Shown: piece by piece, positions 53,456-62,354 of the stretch
Layout: every line of letters begins with the position of its first letter
How positions within the stretch are numbered: the stretch's first letter is position 1
Source of the DNA: Sandarakinorhabdus sp. AAP62
Lineage (GTDB): Bacteria > Pseudomonadota > Alphaproteobacteria > Sphingomonadales > Sphingomonadaceae
Length of the DNA: 64,000 nt
Direction: 5' to 3'
Assembly (NCBI RefSeq): GCF_000331225.1
Contig: NZ_ANFY01000010.1
Coordinates: 1 to 64,000, forward strand
Notes under the pieces: model-generated
Told to the model about the DNA's origin: nothing
The model's input: the letters and a program-made list of their open reading frames with translations, nothing else
Database searches by the model: none
Position numbers and translations under genes: made by a program

Positions 53456-54420
53456 TAAGGCACCAGCACCGTCGATCCCGTCGTCAGCCGCGCCGCCAGA
53501 TCCTCGTGCGCCTTCGCGGCATTGGCCAGCTTGTAGCGCTGGTTGATCGCCAGTTTCAGGCCCCCAGAGGCCATCAGGCCCAGAACGCGACCCGCATGCT
53601 GCAGCCGCTCTTCGGTGCTCGCATAATAATCAAACAGCGTCGGCCGCGTCGCAAACAGCGATCCCTTGCGCGCCAATATGCCCAGATCCACACCCGAAAC
53701 CGGGCCGGATGCATTGCCGAAGCTGATCATCAGCCCGCGCCGCTTCAGGCTGTCCAGGCTCGATTCCCAACTGTCCTTGCCCACGCCGTCGAACACCACA
53801 TCCACACCGCGACCGCCGGTCAGCGCCCGCACCTGCGCCGCCACATCGCTGCCATCCAATATGCCATGATCGGCCCCGTGCGCCGCCGCCAGTGCCAGTT
53901 TCTGCGGCGTGCCGGCCACCGCGATCACCGTCGCCCCCACCAGCTTCAGCCATTGCATCAGCAACAGGCCCACACCACCCGCGGCTGCCGGCACCAGTGC
54001 CCAGTCCCCCGGCCGCACCTTCGCGCAGCGCTCCACCAGGAATTCCGTGGTGCAGCCCTTCAACAGCCCGGCCGCGGCCATGTCGTCCGATACGCCATCC
54101 GGCAACGGCACCAGCATCGCTGCGGCAATGTTGCGGTGCGTGGCATAGGCGCCGATTGGCCCCCAGCAATAGCCCACGCGTGTGCCCACCGGGATCGTCA
54201 CACCCTCGCCCACGGCCTCCACCACGCCAGCCGCTTCCAGCCCCAGACCAGACGGGTAGGCAATCGGATAGAGGCCGGACCGGTGATAGGTATCGATGAA
54301 ATTCAGCCCGATCGCCGTATGGCGCAGCAGCACCTCACCCGGCCCCGGCGGCGGCAGCGTGATATCCTGCCACTGCATCATTTCCGGGCCACCACTCGCA
54401 TCGATCCGGATCGCCTTCAT
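53455..54420 (-). CDS. qor: NADPH:quinone oxidoreductase, zinc-free MDR family
   Basis: 321 residues of the medium-chain dehydrogenase family. It begins MKAIRIDASGGPEMMQWQDI, has RHTAIGLNFIDTYHRSGLY, the NADPH-binding AAAGGVGLLLMQWLKLVGATVIAVAG and lacks zinc-binding Cys patterns, as in Qor. ATG 54420 follows AGGGGAG; a GTG 6 bases upstream is less likely. Role in detoxifying quinones. The gene is convergent with TerC. Confidence 0.9.
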   Translation of the reverse strand: MKAIRIDASGGPEMMQWQDITLPPPGPGEVLLRHTAIGLNFIDTYHRSGLYPIAYPSGLGLEAAGVVEAVGEGVTIPVGTRVGYCWGPIGAYATHRNIAAAMLVPLPDGVSDDMAAAGLLKGCTTEFLVERCAKVRPGDWALVPAAAGGVGLLLMQWLKLVGATVIAVAGTPQKLALAAAHGADHGILDGSDVAAQVRALTGGRGVDVVFDGVGKDSWESSLDSLKRRGLMISFGNASGPVSGVDLGILARKGSLFATRPTLFDYYASTEERLQHAGRVLGLMASGGLKLAINQRYKLANAAKAHEDLAARLTTGSTVLVP

Positions 54421-54567
54421 GCCCACTCCCCTTATGCTGCACTTATGTTGCGCGGTAACTGATTGTTTTTGCTCAAATGGCGGTTCGACTCAGCATCACC
54501 TTGCCGATTGCCACTTCCCGCCGCTACACTAACGCGAACAGAGCCAAGGAAAAGAGGCATTGCGGCC

Positions 54568-54816
54568 ATGAAGATCAGCTTCGACATCGATTGCACGCCG
54601 GAAGAAGCCCGCGCCTTCTTCGGCCTGCCCGATCTGCAGCCGCTGCACGATGTCTATCTTGATCGCATGAAGACCGCGATGACCGAAGGCATCACGGCCG
54701 CCGATTGGCAGCGCATGATGCAGAACTGGGCGCCCGGCATCGCCGGCGGTTTCGAACAATGGCAGAAGCTGATGATGGCCGGGCTCAGCGCCGCCGCCGG
54801 CAAGTCGCAAGGCTGA
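54568..54816 (+). CDS. Small DUF6489-like protein
   Basis: 82 residues: MKISFDIDCTPEEARAFFGLPDLQPLHDVYLDRM, then a helical half with W residues (DWQRMMQNWAPGIAGGFEQWQKLMMAGL). Conserved in alphaproteobacteria, often ahead of mnmE; function unknown. ATG 54568 is chosen; the frame extends upstream without RBS. It starts the run that leads to mnmE, 10 bases later. Confidence 0.75.
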   Translation: MKISFDIDCTPEEARAFFGLPDLQPLHDVYLDRMKTAMTEGITAADWQRMMQNWAPGIAGGFEQWQKLMMAGLSAAAGKSQG

Positions 54817-54826
54817 ACGACAAGAG

Positions 54827-56131
54827 ATGACCGCCACCATCGCGGCGCTGGCCAGCGGCCGTCCGCCGGCAGCGCTCGCCGTCATCCGCCTGTCTGGCCC
54901 GGCCGCCCTTGCCGCCGTGCAAGCCCTGGCTGGCCGCATCCCGCCACCGCGCCGCCTCAGCCTGTGCCGGCTCCACGCCGGCGATACACTGCTCGATGAA
55001 GCCCTCGTCGTCATCTTCCCCGGCCCCAACAGCGCCAGCGGGGAAGACCTGGCCGAATTCCACCTGCACGGCGGCGCCGCCGTCGTTTCCGGCGTGCTCG
55101 CCGCCCTCACTGCCCTGCCCGGTGTGCGCCTCGCGGAACCCGGCGAATATACCCGCCGCGCCTTCGCCAATGGCCGCATGGATCTGGCGCAAGTCGAAGG
55201 CCTCGCCGATCTCGTCAGCGCCGAAACCGCCAGCCAACGCGATCAGGCCCTCGCCCTTGCCGGCGGCGCCCTCGGCCGCCTGGCTGATCAGTGGCGCGAA
55301 CGCTGCCTGATGCTGCTGGCCGAAGCCGAAGCCGGCCTCGATTTCGCCGAAGACGAAGCAGATGTCGCCGAACGCCTCGATGAAGCCGCTCGCCACCAAT
55401 TGTTCGCCATGGCCGAGGAGCTGGCCGGCCTGATCGCCGATTCCGCCCGCGCCGCACGTATTCGTGAAGGCCTCTCCATCGCCGTCACAGGGCCGCCAAA
55501 CGTGGGAAAGTCCAGCTTGGTCAATGCCTTATCCATGCGTGACGCTGCCATCGTCACCCCCATCGCCGGCACCACCCGCGACGCAATCGAAGTCCCTGTG
55601 GATCTTGGCGGTATCGCCGCGGTCCTCATCGATACCGCCGGTCTGCGCGACACCACCGACCCAATCGAGGCAGAAGGCATTGCCCGCGCCCGCCGCCGCG
55701 CCGCCGCCGCCGATCTCGTCATCAGCGTCGCCAGCGCCGACGCGCCCGCTTGGCCCACGCCCCCCGCCAACGGCCCGCCCCACCTCCAGCTGCTCAACAA
55801 ATGTGACCTCGGCCAGCCCGAACTGCCACAAGCTACCCTCGCGGTCTCCGCCACCACCGGTGCCGGCATGGCCGCCCTGCGTGACTGGCTCGCCGCCTGG
55901 GCCCACACCACCACCCGCCCCGGCGAGCCCGCACTCCTGGCCCACGCCCGCCACCGCGCCGCCTTCGCCGACGCACAAACCGCCCTGCGCGACGCCGCCG
56001 ACGCCCCTGAACCCGTCCTGCGCGCCGAGTCCCTCCGCGCGGCCGCCCACGCCTTCGGCCGCATCGCGGGACGGATCGGCGTGGACGACGTGCTGGACCG
56101 CATATTCAGCCGCTTCTGCATCGGGAAGTAG
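54827..56131 (+). CDS. mnmE: tRNA uridine-5-carboxymethylaminomethyl(34) synthesis GTPase MnmE
   Basis: With MnmG modifies U34 in tRNAs. 434 residues: N-terminal tetrahydrofolate-binding domain (TIAALASGRPPAALAVIRLSGP), a helical domain with the G domain inserted (G1 GPPNVGKSS, G2 TPIAGTTRD, G3 DTAGLRD, G4 NKCD) and the C-terminal catalytic Cys motif FSRFCIGK. mnmG follows after repeats and a parS site. Confidence 0.97.
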   Translation: MTATIAALASGRPPAALAVIRLSGPAALAAVQALAGRIPPPRRLSLCRLHAGDTLLDEALVVIFPGPNSASGEDLAEFHLHGGAAVVSGVLAALTALPGVRLAEPGEYTRRAFANGRMDLAQVEGLADLVSAETASQRDQALALAGGALGRLADQWRERCLMLLAEAEAGLDFAEDEADVAERLDEAARHQLFAMAEELAGLIADSARAARIREGLSIAVTGPPNVGKSSLVNALSMRDAAIVTPIAGTTRDAIEVPVDLGGIAAVLIDTAGLRDTTDPIEAEGIARARRRAAAADLVISVASADAPAWPTPPANGPPHLQLLNKCDLGQPELPQATLAVSATTGAGMAALRDWLAAWAHTTTRPGEPALLAHARHRAAFADAQTALRDAADAPEPVLRAESLRAAAHAFGRIAGRIGVDDVLDRIFSRFCIGK

Positions 56132-56134
56132 TTT

Positions 56135-56188
56135 CCCTCTCCCCTTGCGGGAGAGGGTCGACTCGCCGCAGGCGAGCGGGGTGAGGGG
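56135..56188. repeat. CTCTCCC-type intergenic repeat, copy 2
   Basis: CCCTCTCCC/GGGAGAGGG (56135-56143 and 56149-56157), then tcgactcgccgcaggcgagcggggtgagggg. Matches copy 1 at 53391 with a different second stem (CGCCGCAGGCG, compared with cacagccg). Confidence 0.75.
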
Positions 56189-56213
56189 TTGTTGAAGTTG
56201 ATGATTGAAGAAT

Positions 56214-56390
56214 GCCTCCGGCGGGCAGGGACTCTGTCCCTGCACCCATTTGTTTTCGTGCGCGCTTTGCGTGAAGCGCGCTCATCGGCGCCGCAGGCAA
56301 TGAAAAGTGCCTGCGGCGCTGCCTTTCGAACCTGAAGCACCGCCTCAAACGAAAGTGGGTGCAGGGGCTCAGCCCCTGACCGCCGGAGGT
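56214..56390. repeat. Cloverleaf inverted-repeat element, copy E
   Basis: Outer stem GCCTCCGGCGG/CCGCCGGAGG(T). Left hairpin GCAGGGAC-TCT-GTCCCTGC, right hairpin GCAGGGGC-TCA-GCCCCTG. Central stem ACCCATTT/AAAGTGGGT, where A-T replaces the G-C of copy C. The tip carries two hairpins: GCGCGCTT/AAGCGCGC (56260-56281) and GCGCCGCAGGCA/TGCCTGCGGCGC (56288-56319); the latter is also in copy F. Confidence 0.85.
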
Positions 56391-56410
56391 ATCCTTCTCT
56401 CCTGCTCGAA

Positions 56411-56426
56411 TGTTTCACGTGAAACA
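56411..56426. other. parS centromere site 1
   Basis: TGTTTCACGTGAAACA, a perfect 16-bp palindrome that matches the chromosomal ParB-binding consensus exactly. It lies at the 5' end of mnmG and overlaps a possible ATG at 56410. It would nucleate ParB spreading and anchor origin segregation with the parAB genes 2.5 kb downstream. Confidence 0.95.
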
Positions 56427-56442
56427 TCACCAACGAATCGCT

Positions 56443-58299
56443 ATGGACAACCCCATGCACGATTACGACGTCATCATCGTCGGCGCCGGCCACGCCGGTT
56501 GCGAGGCAGCCGCAGCCGCTGCCAGGCGCGGCGCGCGTGTGGCGTTGGTCACGCTGCGCGCCGATGATCCCGGCACGTTGAGCTGCAACCCGGCGGTGGG
56601 TGGCATCGGCAAGGGCCACCTGGTCACCGAGATTGATGCGCTGGGCGGCATCATGGGGCGGGTGACAGATGCGGCTCGCTTGCAGTCGCGCTTGCTCAAT
56701 CGCTCCAAGGGCCCGGCCGTCCACGGCCCACGCGCGCAGGTGGATCGTGCGCTGTATCGCACGGCGATGGCCGAGGTGCTGGCCACGTTCCCGACCCTGT
56801 CTGTCATTGCCACTGCTGTGGAGGGGCTGGTTCTGGAGCAGGGCCGCATCACGGGTGTCGAGACCGCACACGGCCGATTGAATGCGCCGGCCGTGGTGTT
56901 GACCACCGGCACCTTCCTGGGTGGCATGATGCACATTGGCAGCCAGCGCGAAGCCGGTGGCCGGGTTGGCGCGCAAGCGAGCGATCTTGGCGCGGCGCTG
57001 CGGGCGATGGGCTTGCCGGTGAGCCGCCTTAAGACGGGCACTCCGGCCCGGCTGGATGGCCGCAGCATCGATTGGGCGGTGCTGGACTGGCAGCATGGCG
57101 ATGCCGATGATCCGCGCTTCAGCCGATTTGGCAAGGCCAATGGCCGGCCGCCGATCCCCTGTGCCGTGACACGGACCAATGCCGAGACGCATCGCATCAT
57201 CCGTGATCACCTGGGCGAATCGGCCTTGTATGGGGGCCATATCGATTCGGTCGGCCCGCGTTATTGCCCGTCGATCGAGGACAAGGTGGTGCGCTTTGGC
57301 GATCGTGACGGCCACCAGATTTTCCTGGAGCCGGAGGGTTATGATGACATCACCATCTATCCCAACGGCCTTTCGACGTCGCTGCCGCTACATGTGCAGG
57401 AAAAGTTCATCGCCTCGATCAAGGGACTTGAGCGCGCCCGCATTCTGCGCGCCGGCTATGCCATTGAGTATGATCATGTCGATCCCCGCGCTTTGACGCC
57501 GGGCCTGGCCGCCAAGGATGTGCCGGGCCTGTTCCTGGCGGGCCAGATCAACGGCACTACTGGCTATGAGGAAGCCGCCGCACAGGGCCTTGTGGCCGGC
57601 GCCAACGCAGCGGCGACTGCGCTTGGCCTGCCCGCGCTCAACGTTGACCGCACTTCTGCCTATATCGGCGTGATGATCGACGATCTCACCACGCACGGTG
57701 TGGCTGAGCCCTATCGCATGTTCACCAGCCGCGCCGAGTATCGCCTGCGGTTACGGGCCGACAATGCCGATCAGCGGTTGACACCGCTGGGCCTTGATCT
57801 CGGCCTCATCCCCGCCGCGCAAGCTGCTGACTTCGCAAACCAACAGGCCTCGCGCGAGGCCGCCCGCGCCCTGCTCGACAAATTATCGGCCACACCGCAT
57901 CAACTGGCCAACCACGGTATCGAAGTTCGTCAGGACGGCCAATTGCGTTCCCTGTTCGACTGGCTGCGCTTTCCGGCTGTCAGCCACGAGGCGGCTCGCC
58001 GCGTCTGGCCGGAACTGGCGCAAGTGCCCGATGATCTGCTCGCCAGCCTTGCTGTGGATGCCAACTACGCCGCGTACATTGCCCGGCAGGAAGCCGAAGT
58101 CGCCGCCTTGCGCCGGGACGAAGGGCTGACATTGCCCGCCGATCTTGACTACGCGGCTGTGGCGGGACTTTCCAGGGAGATGACCGAGCGCCTCAGCCGT
58201 GCCCGTCCTCTCACCCTCGGCGCCGCCAGTCGCGTGCCGGGCATCACACCCGCCGCCTTGATCGCCCTGCTCCCATACACCACCCGCAGGGCCGCCTGA
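56443..58299 (+). CDS. mnmG: tRNA uridine-5-carboxymethylaminomethyl(34) synthesis enzyme MnmG
   Basis: FAD enzyme that works with MnmE. 618 residues from ATG 56443. FAD motif [39 protein letters not shown], and the family segments [63 protein letters not shown]. The start could also be ATG 56410 inside parS (adds [11 protein letters not shown]) or 56455 (MHDYDV); no clear ribosome binding site decides this. rsmG follows after 1 base. Confidence 0.95.
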   Translation: MDNPMHDYDVIIVGAGHAGCEAAAAAARRGARVALVTLRADDPGTLSCNPAVGGIGKGHLVTEIDALGGIMGRVTDAARLQSRLLNRSKGPAVHGPRAQVDRALYRTAMAEVLATFPTLSVIATAVEGLVLEQGRITGVETAHGRLNAPAVVLTTGTFLGGMMHIGSQREAGGRVGAQASDLGAALRAMGLPVSRLKTGTPARLDGRSIDWAVLDWQHGDADDPRFSRFGKANGRPPIPCAVTRTNAETHRIIRDHLGESALYGGHIDSVGPRYCPSIEDKVVRFGDRDGHQIFLEPEGYDDITIYPNGLSTSLPLHVQEKFIASIKGLERARILRAGYAIEYDHVDPRALTPGLAAKDVPGLFLAGQINGTTGYEEAAAQGLVAGANAAATALGLPALNVDRTSAYIGVMIDDLTTHGVAEPYRMFTSRAEYRLRLRADNADQRLTPLGLDLGLIPAAQAADFANQQASREAARALLDKLSATPHQLANHGIEVRQDGQLRSLFDWLRFPAVSHEAARRVWPELAQVPDDLLASLAVDANYAAYIARQEAEVAALRRDEGLTLPADLDYAAVAGLSREMTERLSRARPLTLGAASRVPGITPAALIALLPYTTRRAA

Positions 58300-58300
58300 G

Positions 58301-58921
58301 ATGAGCGATGATGCCCGCGCCGCCTTTGCGGGCGAGTTTGATGTTTCACGTGAAACATTGGCCAAGCTTGATCGCTATGCCGAGCTGCTCACCGAATGGC
58401 AGCAGCGCATGAACCTGGTCGGCCCGTCCACCCTACCGCATATCTGGGATCGGCATTTCCGTGATTCGGCGCAACTGCTGGCCATTGCTGGCACTGGCAA
58501 GTCATGGCTCGATATTGGCGCCGGTGGCGGCTTCCCTGGCCTGGTGCTCGCGATCCTTGATCCTCAATCCAACATCACGCTCGTGGAATCCATCACGAAG
58601 AAATGCCGCTTTCTGGACACGGTGGCCCACGAAACGGACACCGTCGGCCACGTGACAATTGCCAATGTCCGCGTCGAGACACTGGCCGGCAGCAAATTCG
58701 ACATCATCACGGCCCGCGCCGCCGCCAGCCTGGAAACGTTGTTCGATTGGGGCCTGCGCTTTGCCGGCAGCGGTACACGCTGGATCCTGCCAAAGGGTGC
58801 CCGGGTGCAGGAAGAGCTTGCCAGCGCCGCCAACCGGTTCCACTTTGCCCACCAGCTGATTCCCAGCCGCACCGATTCCGATGCCCGTATCGTGGTCGCA
58901 ACAGGGGTGAAACGCCGATGA
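58301..58921 (+). CDS. rsmG: 16S rRNA (guanine(527)-N7)-methyltransferase RsmG
   Basis: Methylates G527 of 16S rRNA with S-adenosylmethionine. 206 residues: LTEWQQRMNLVGPSTLPHIWDRHFRDS, the SAM motif WLDIGAGGGFPGLVLAI, ESITKKCRFLDTVA, and ITARAAASLETLFDW. Its codons for DVSRETL contain parS site 2, an unusual fixed sequence within coding DNA. The stop overlaps parA by 4 bases. Confidence 0.95.
   Translation: MSDDARAAFAGEFDVSRETLAKLDRYAELLTEWQQRMNLVGPSTLPHIWDRHFRDSAQLLAIAGTGKSWLDIGAGGGFPGLVLAILDPQSNITLVESITKKCRFLDTVAHETDTVGHVTIANVRVETLAGSKFDIITARAAASLETLFDWGLRFAGSGTRWILPKGARVQEELASAANRFHFAHQLIPSRTDSDARIVVATGVKRR
58342..58357. other. parS centromere site 2, inside rsmG
   Basis: A second perfect TGTTTCACGTGAAACA, 1.93 kb from the first, lying inside the rsmG reading frame (codons for VSRET). 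The two sites flank mnmG and precede parAB. Confidence 0.95.
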
Positions 58922-59694
58922 TCATCGCGGTCGCCAACCAGAAAGGCGGAGTCGGCAAGACTACCACGGCGGTGAACCTCGCCACGGCCCTGGCCGCCAT
59001 CGGCAAGCGCGTGCTGGTGGTGGACAGTGACCCACAGGGCAATGCCTCCACCGGTTTCGGCGTTGGTCGCAAGGATCGCGACCCGTCCATCTATCAGGTG
59101 CTGGTCGATGGCGTGCCCGCCGCCGACGCTGTGCGCGATACGGTCATCCCTGGCCTTTCCATCCTGCCCGCCACCCCGGCCCTCGCCGGCGCAGAAGTCG
59201 AACTGGTGGATGCCGATCGTCGATCCAACCGGCTGGCGGATGCCCTCGCCAGCCTGCCGGCCTTCGACTTTGTGCTGATCGATTGCCCGCCCTCGCTCGG
59301 CCTGATCACGGTCAACGCACTGGTCGCCGCCGATGCCGTGCTGGTGCCACTGCAGAGCGAATTCTTTGCCCTGGAAGGCCTGAGCCAGCTGCTTGGCACC
59401 ATCGAACGGGTCAAGGCCGGGCTCAACCGCCGGCTCGAACTGCTCGGGATCGTGCTGACCATGGTCGATCGCCGCAATCGCCTGTCTGATCAGGTTTGCG
59501 CCGATGTGCGAGCCGTGATGGGCGCCAAGGTATTGAAAACACAGGTCCCGCGTAATGTCCGCCTGTCGGAAGCGCCCAGCCACGGCCTGCCGGCTCTGAT
59601 CTACGACAGCCGCTGCGCCGGCTCCGAAGCCTATCTGGCGCTGGCCCGTGAGCTCCTGGACCGATTGGATACCCCGCTGGTCGTGGCCAACTGA
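58918..59694 (+). CDS. parA: Chromosome partitioning ATPase ParA
   Basis: 258 residues, deviant Walker A KGGVGKTT (MIIAVANQKGGVGKTTTAVNL), Walker A' DSDPQGNAS and Walker B FVLIDCPPSLG. It forms ATP-dependent dimers on DNA that move ParB-parS complexes. ATG 58918 overlaps the rsmG stop; parB follows after 8 bases. Confidence 0.97.
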   Translation: MIIAVANQKGGVGKTTTAVNLATALAAIGKRVLVVDSDPQGNASTGFGVGRKDRDPSIYQVLVDGVPAADAVRDTVIPGLSILPATPALAGAEVELVDADRRSNRLADALASLPAFDFVLIDCPPSLGLITVNALVAADAVLVPLQSEFFALEGLSQLLGTIERVKAGLNRRLELLGIVLTMVDRRNRLSDQVCADVRAVMGAKVLKTQVPRNVRLSEAPSHGLPALIYDSRCAGSEAYLALARELLDRLDTPLVVAN

Positions 59695-59702
59695 CGAGAG
59701 AG

Positions 59703-60575
59703 ATGATGACCGACACGAAGCGCAAATCCGGTCTTGGCCGCGGGCTTTCGGCCTTGCTCGACGACATTGCGGCGCCACCCACCGCCACTGCACCTGGCGT
59801 TGTCCGCCTGCCCGTCGCCGACATCGTGCCCAACCCCGGCCAGCCGCGCCGCCAGTTCGACGAAACGGCGATGGCGGAACTCGTGGCCTCGGTGAAAGCC
59901 CATGGCGTGCTGCAGCCGATCCTCGTGCGCCCCCATGAAGGCCGTCACCAGATCATTGCCGGTGAACGCCGCTGGCGCGCCGCACAGGCTGCCGGGCTGC
60001 ATGAAATCCCCGTGGTGCTCCGCCGGCTGGATGATCGGCAAGTCTCTGAAATCGCGCTGATCGAGAATATCCAGCGCGCCGATCTCAACGCCATCGAAGA
60101 AGCGCGCGGCTACCAGAAGCTCATCGCCGATTTCGGTCATACCCAGGCCGCGCTCGCCGAAATCGTCGGCAAGTCGCGCAGCCATGTCACCAACCTGCTG
60201 CGCCTGCTCGATCTGCCGGCCACGGTGCAGACGCTGGTGGAATCAGGCGCCCTCTCCATGGGCCACGCCCGGGCGCTGGTTGGGGTGGCCAATGCCGAAG
60301 CGTTGGCCGAACGCGCTGTAAAACAAGGTCTTTCGGTCCGCGCCCTCGAAGCCCTCGTCGCCGGCGGCAAGGCCAAACCGAAATCCAACCGCACCGCACC
60401 AACACCCGCGGCCAACGATCCCAACAGCGACGCGCTTGAAGAGCAACTCGCCGAAGCCCTCGGAATGCCGGTTGCCCTGCAGGTCGCCCCCGGTGCCAGC
60501 AGCGGCAGCCTGACCATCCGCTTTGCCGACCTCGATCAACTCGACATGTTGTGCAGCAAGCTGGGCGTGGCTTGA
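59703..60575 (+). CDS. parB: Chromosome partitioning protein ParB
   Basis: 290 residues: N-terminal CTPase/box region (ADIVPNPGQPRRQFDE, GVLQPILVRPHEGRHQIIAGERRWRAAQAAG, IENIQRADLNAIEEARGYQKLI), central helix-turn-helix (TQAALAEIVGKSRSHVTNLLRLLDLP) and C-terminal dimer domain. Binds the parS sites at 56411 and 58342. A second ATG at 59706 is equally possible. Cloverleaf copy F begins 15 bases after the stop. Confidence 0.97.
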   Translation: MMTDTKRKSGLGRGLSALLDDIAAPPTATAPGVVRLPVADIVPNPGQPRRQFDETAMAELVASVKAHGVLQPILVRPHEGRHQIIAGERRWRAAQAAGLHEIPVVLRRLDDRQVSEIALIENIQRADLNAIEEARGYQKLIADFGHTQAALAEIVGKSRSHVTNLLRLLDLPATVQTLVESGALSMGHARALVGVANAEALAERAVKQGLSVRALEALVAGGKAKPKSNRTAPTPAANDPNSDALEEQLAEALGMPVALQVAPGASSGSLTIRFADLDQLDMLCSKLGVA

Positions 60576-60590
60576 GGCATCAAGAGAACT

Positions 60591-60760
60591 GCCTCCGGCG
60601 GGCAGGGTCGCGGACCCTGCACCCGTTTGTTTTCGGGCAGCCCATCACACAAGGGACAGCGCCGCAGGCAATGTGAACTTGCCTGCGGCGCTTTCCTTGA
60701 TTTCACGCTCAAGGCAAATTCGAAAGTGGGTGCAGGGCCTCAGCCCCTGCCCGCGGCGGG
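60591..60760. repeat. Cloverleaf inverted-repeat element, copy F
   Basis: Left arm GCCTCCGGCGGGCAGGG is intact; the right outer arm is degraded (ccctgcccgcggcggg). Left hairpin GCAGGGTC-GCG-GACCCTGC, right hairpin GCAGGGCCTCAGCCCCTGC. The tip hairpin GCGCCGCAGGCA/TGCCTGCGGCGC (60659-60691) is shared with copy E. It fills most of the 196-base gap between the converging parB and holA. Confidence 0.85.
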
Positions 60761-60761
60761 T

Positions 60762-60786
60762 CCCATCGAAACTATGTTTCGATGGG
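60762..60786 (-). terminator. Hairpin at the 3' end of holA
   Basis: CCCATCGAAAC-tat-GTTTCGATGGG, a perfect 11-bp stem with 3-base loop that overlaps the holA stop codon and abuts cloverleaf copy F. No T-run, so factor-independent termination is doubtful, but such a tight stem could stabilise the 3' end. Confidence 0.5.
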
Positions 60787-61842
60787 TGCCCTCGGAGGCC
60801 CACTTCTTCCCCTCGAACCAGCCACGGCCGCCCGTCGCGTCAGATCGAGCAACAATTGCTGCGCCCCGAGATCGGCCAGGCTGCCAGTCGCCTTCACCGC
60901 GCGTTCGGCGGCCAGGATGTCGCCCATGGCCGCCGCCAGGGCCGGCTGCGTCCACAGCGACAGCGCCTTGATAATGATCGGCTTTTCCTTCCAGAAAATC
61001 GCCTTGCCCTGGCTTTCGACGACGGCGGCCGGGGTGTCTCCGCCATCGACTTCGATGCGCAATTGGGTGAGCTGGGCGAAGCGGCGTTCGAGGGCGCGCA
61101 GCAAGGGTATGGCGGTGCCGTCGGGCAAGCGGCCGATGAGGTCAGTGGCTTGTGCGACGTCGCCGGTGGTGATGGCCGCGATGGGAGCGAAGAGCTCGGC
61201 TTCGCCGGTGGCGATGCCCAGCGCGGCAAGATCTTCGGCGGTCAGCTGCTGCGGGCTTTGCGGGCTGGCATCCTTGTAGAGGGCGTATTTTTCCAGTTCG
61301 CGGCGCATGATCATGCGATCACCGCTGGCGCTTTCGAACAGGGCTTCGGGCACGCCGCGATCCAGCCGCAGCCCGAGCGGTGCTGCCATCTCGGCGAGCA
61401 GGCGGCCAGCGTCGCGAAGGGAGGCTTCGTAATTGATGCAGGCGGCAATGGCGGGGTGCTTGTCGGCGAGAGTCAGCAGCTTGCTGCCCTTCTTGAAACT
61501 GCCGGCGACGGCCAGCACCGGGTGGCCGGGCGGCCCTTCCAGCAACGCTTCGACGGCCGCCAACGCATCATCATCGAGGCCATCGACGCGCACCAGTTCG
61601 CGATCCCCGAACATGGAGAGGCTGGTGGCGGCGGCCATCAACGCTTGCGGATCCGATCTCAGCGTGTTGCCGGCGAGTTCGGTGATGGTGATGCCCCCAC
61701 CCATCCCGGCACCCAGCCCGGCGGTGACCTGGCCGGCCATGTCGCGCGAGGTGGATTCATCGGGGCCGTGCAGCAGTACCAGCCGCACATCCGCAGGCCA
61801 GGCGCGGGCGATGGCCGCAATCCGGGCCGCGTCGGCCTTCAT
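60772..61842 (-). CDS. holA: DNA polymerase III subunit delta
   Basis: Clamp-loader wrench subunit, 356 residues. It has VRLVLLHGPDESTSRDM at the degenerate nucleotide-binding end, SMFGDRELVRVDGL, LLAEMAAPLGLRL, and a C-terminal helical domain (WTQPALAAAMGDILAAERAVKATGSL). The ATG overlaps the lptE stop by 1 base. Last of the leuS-lptE-holA operon. Confidence 0.95.
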   Translation of the reverse strand: MKADAARIAAIARAWPADVRLVLLHGPDESTSRDMAGQVTAGLGAGMGGGITITELAGNTLRSDPQALMAAATSLSMFGDRELVRVDGLDDDALAAVEALLEGPPGHPVLAVAGSFKKGSKLLTLADKHPAIAACINYEASLRDAGRLLAEMAAPLGLRLDRGVPEALFESASGDRMIMRRELEKYALYKDASPQSPQQLTAEDLAALGIATGEAELFAPIAAITTGDVAQATDLIGRLPDGTAIPLLRALERRFAQLTQLRIEVDGGDTPAAVVESQGKAIFWKEKPIIIKALSLWTQPALAAAMGDILAAERAVKATGSLADLGAQQLLLDLTRRAAVAGSRGRSGPPRAPIET

Positions 61843-62354
61843 CAGCCTTTTGCGGCGCGGGCGTAGCGGGCGAGCCGCGCGCTGATCTGGCGGGCGATAT
61901 CGGTCGACAGCCGCTCCAACGCCGTGGTTTCGGCGGCGACGACGGCAAAATTGGAGCTGACACGATCGATGCCGGCGTCGGCGGCGGCGGTATCGTCCAC
62001 CAGCACGGTGCCGGTGGCAGCGTCGATCAGGCGGTAACGGGCCCGCAGGGTACGGCGTTCCCGCGCGGCCGAGGAGTCGCCGCGCACACCAAAGGCGGTA
62101 ATCTGATCATCCAGCGCGATTTCGAGGCGATAGCGCGGGTTGGCGACACCAAGGCCGAACTGGTCCGCCAGTGCCTGCCGCACCATGAAACCGGCTCGTT
62201 CCGGGATGGGCGCGATAGCGATATCGGCCAGCAGGGTTGCAGGAGCAGAGGTGCTGCCACCGGCATAGACCGGGGTGAGCTGACAGCCGCCCAACAACAG
62301 CATGGAGGCCAGCATCGCCGGCATCAGGAGCAGAAGAGGGCGGGTATCAGGCAA
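61842..62354 (-). CDS. lptE: LPS assembly outer-membrane lipoprotein LptE
   Basis: Plug of the LptD translocon that inserts LPS in the outer membrane. 170 residues with a lipoprotein signal ([16 protein letters not shown], lipobox LGGC with the acylated Cys24), then QLTPVYAGG and [15 protein letters not shown]. The start is TTG 62354, which overlaps the leuS stop by 8 bases; the first in-frame ATG (62324) would leave a signal with no basic residue. Placement between leuS and holA is the usual one. Confidence 0.9.
   Translation of the reverse strand: MPDTRPLLLLMPAMLASMLLLGGCQLTPVYAGGSTSAPATLLADIAIAPIPERAGFMVRQALADQFGLGVANPRYRLEIALDDQITAFGVRGDSSAARERRTLRARYRLIDAATGTVLVDDTAAADAGIDRVSSNFAVVAAETTALERLSTDIARQISARLARYARAAKG

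Larger units (their letters stand above)
56132..56442. other. Gap between mnmE and mnmG, filled with repeats and parS
   Basis: 311 bases. In order: a CTCTCCC-type repeat (56135-56188), cloverleaf copy E (56214-56390), and parS 1 (56411-56426). No gene. If mnmG is translated from the ATG at 56410 the gap is 278 bases. Confidence 0.7.

Noticed and set aside
60591-60760. Tandem repeats as a CRISPR array
   Set aside because: Repeats are inverted and nested, single per site, without regular spacers or cas genes.
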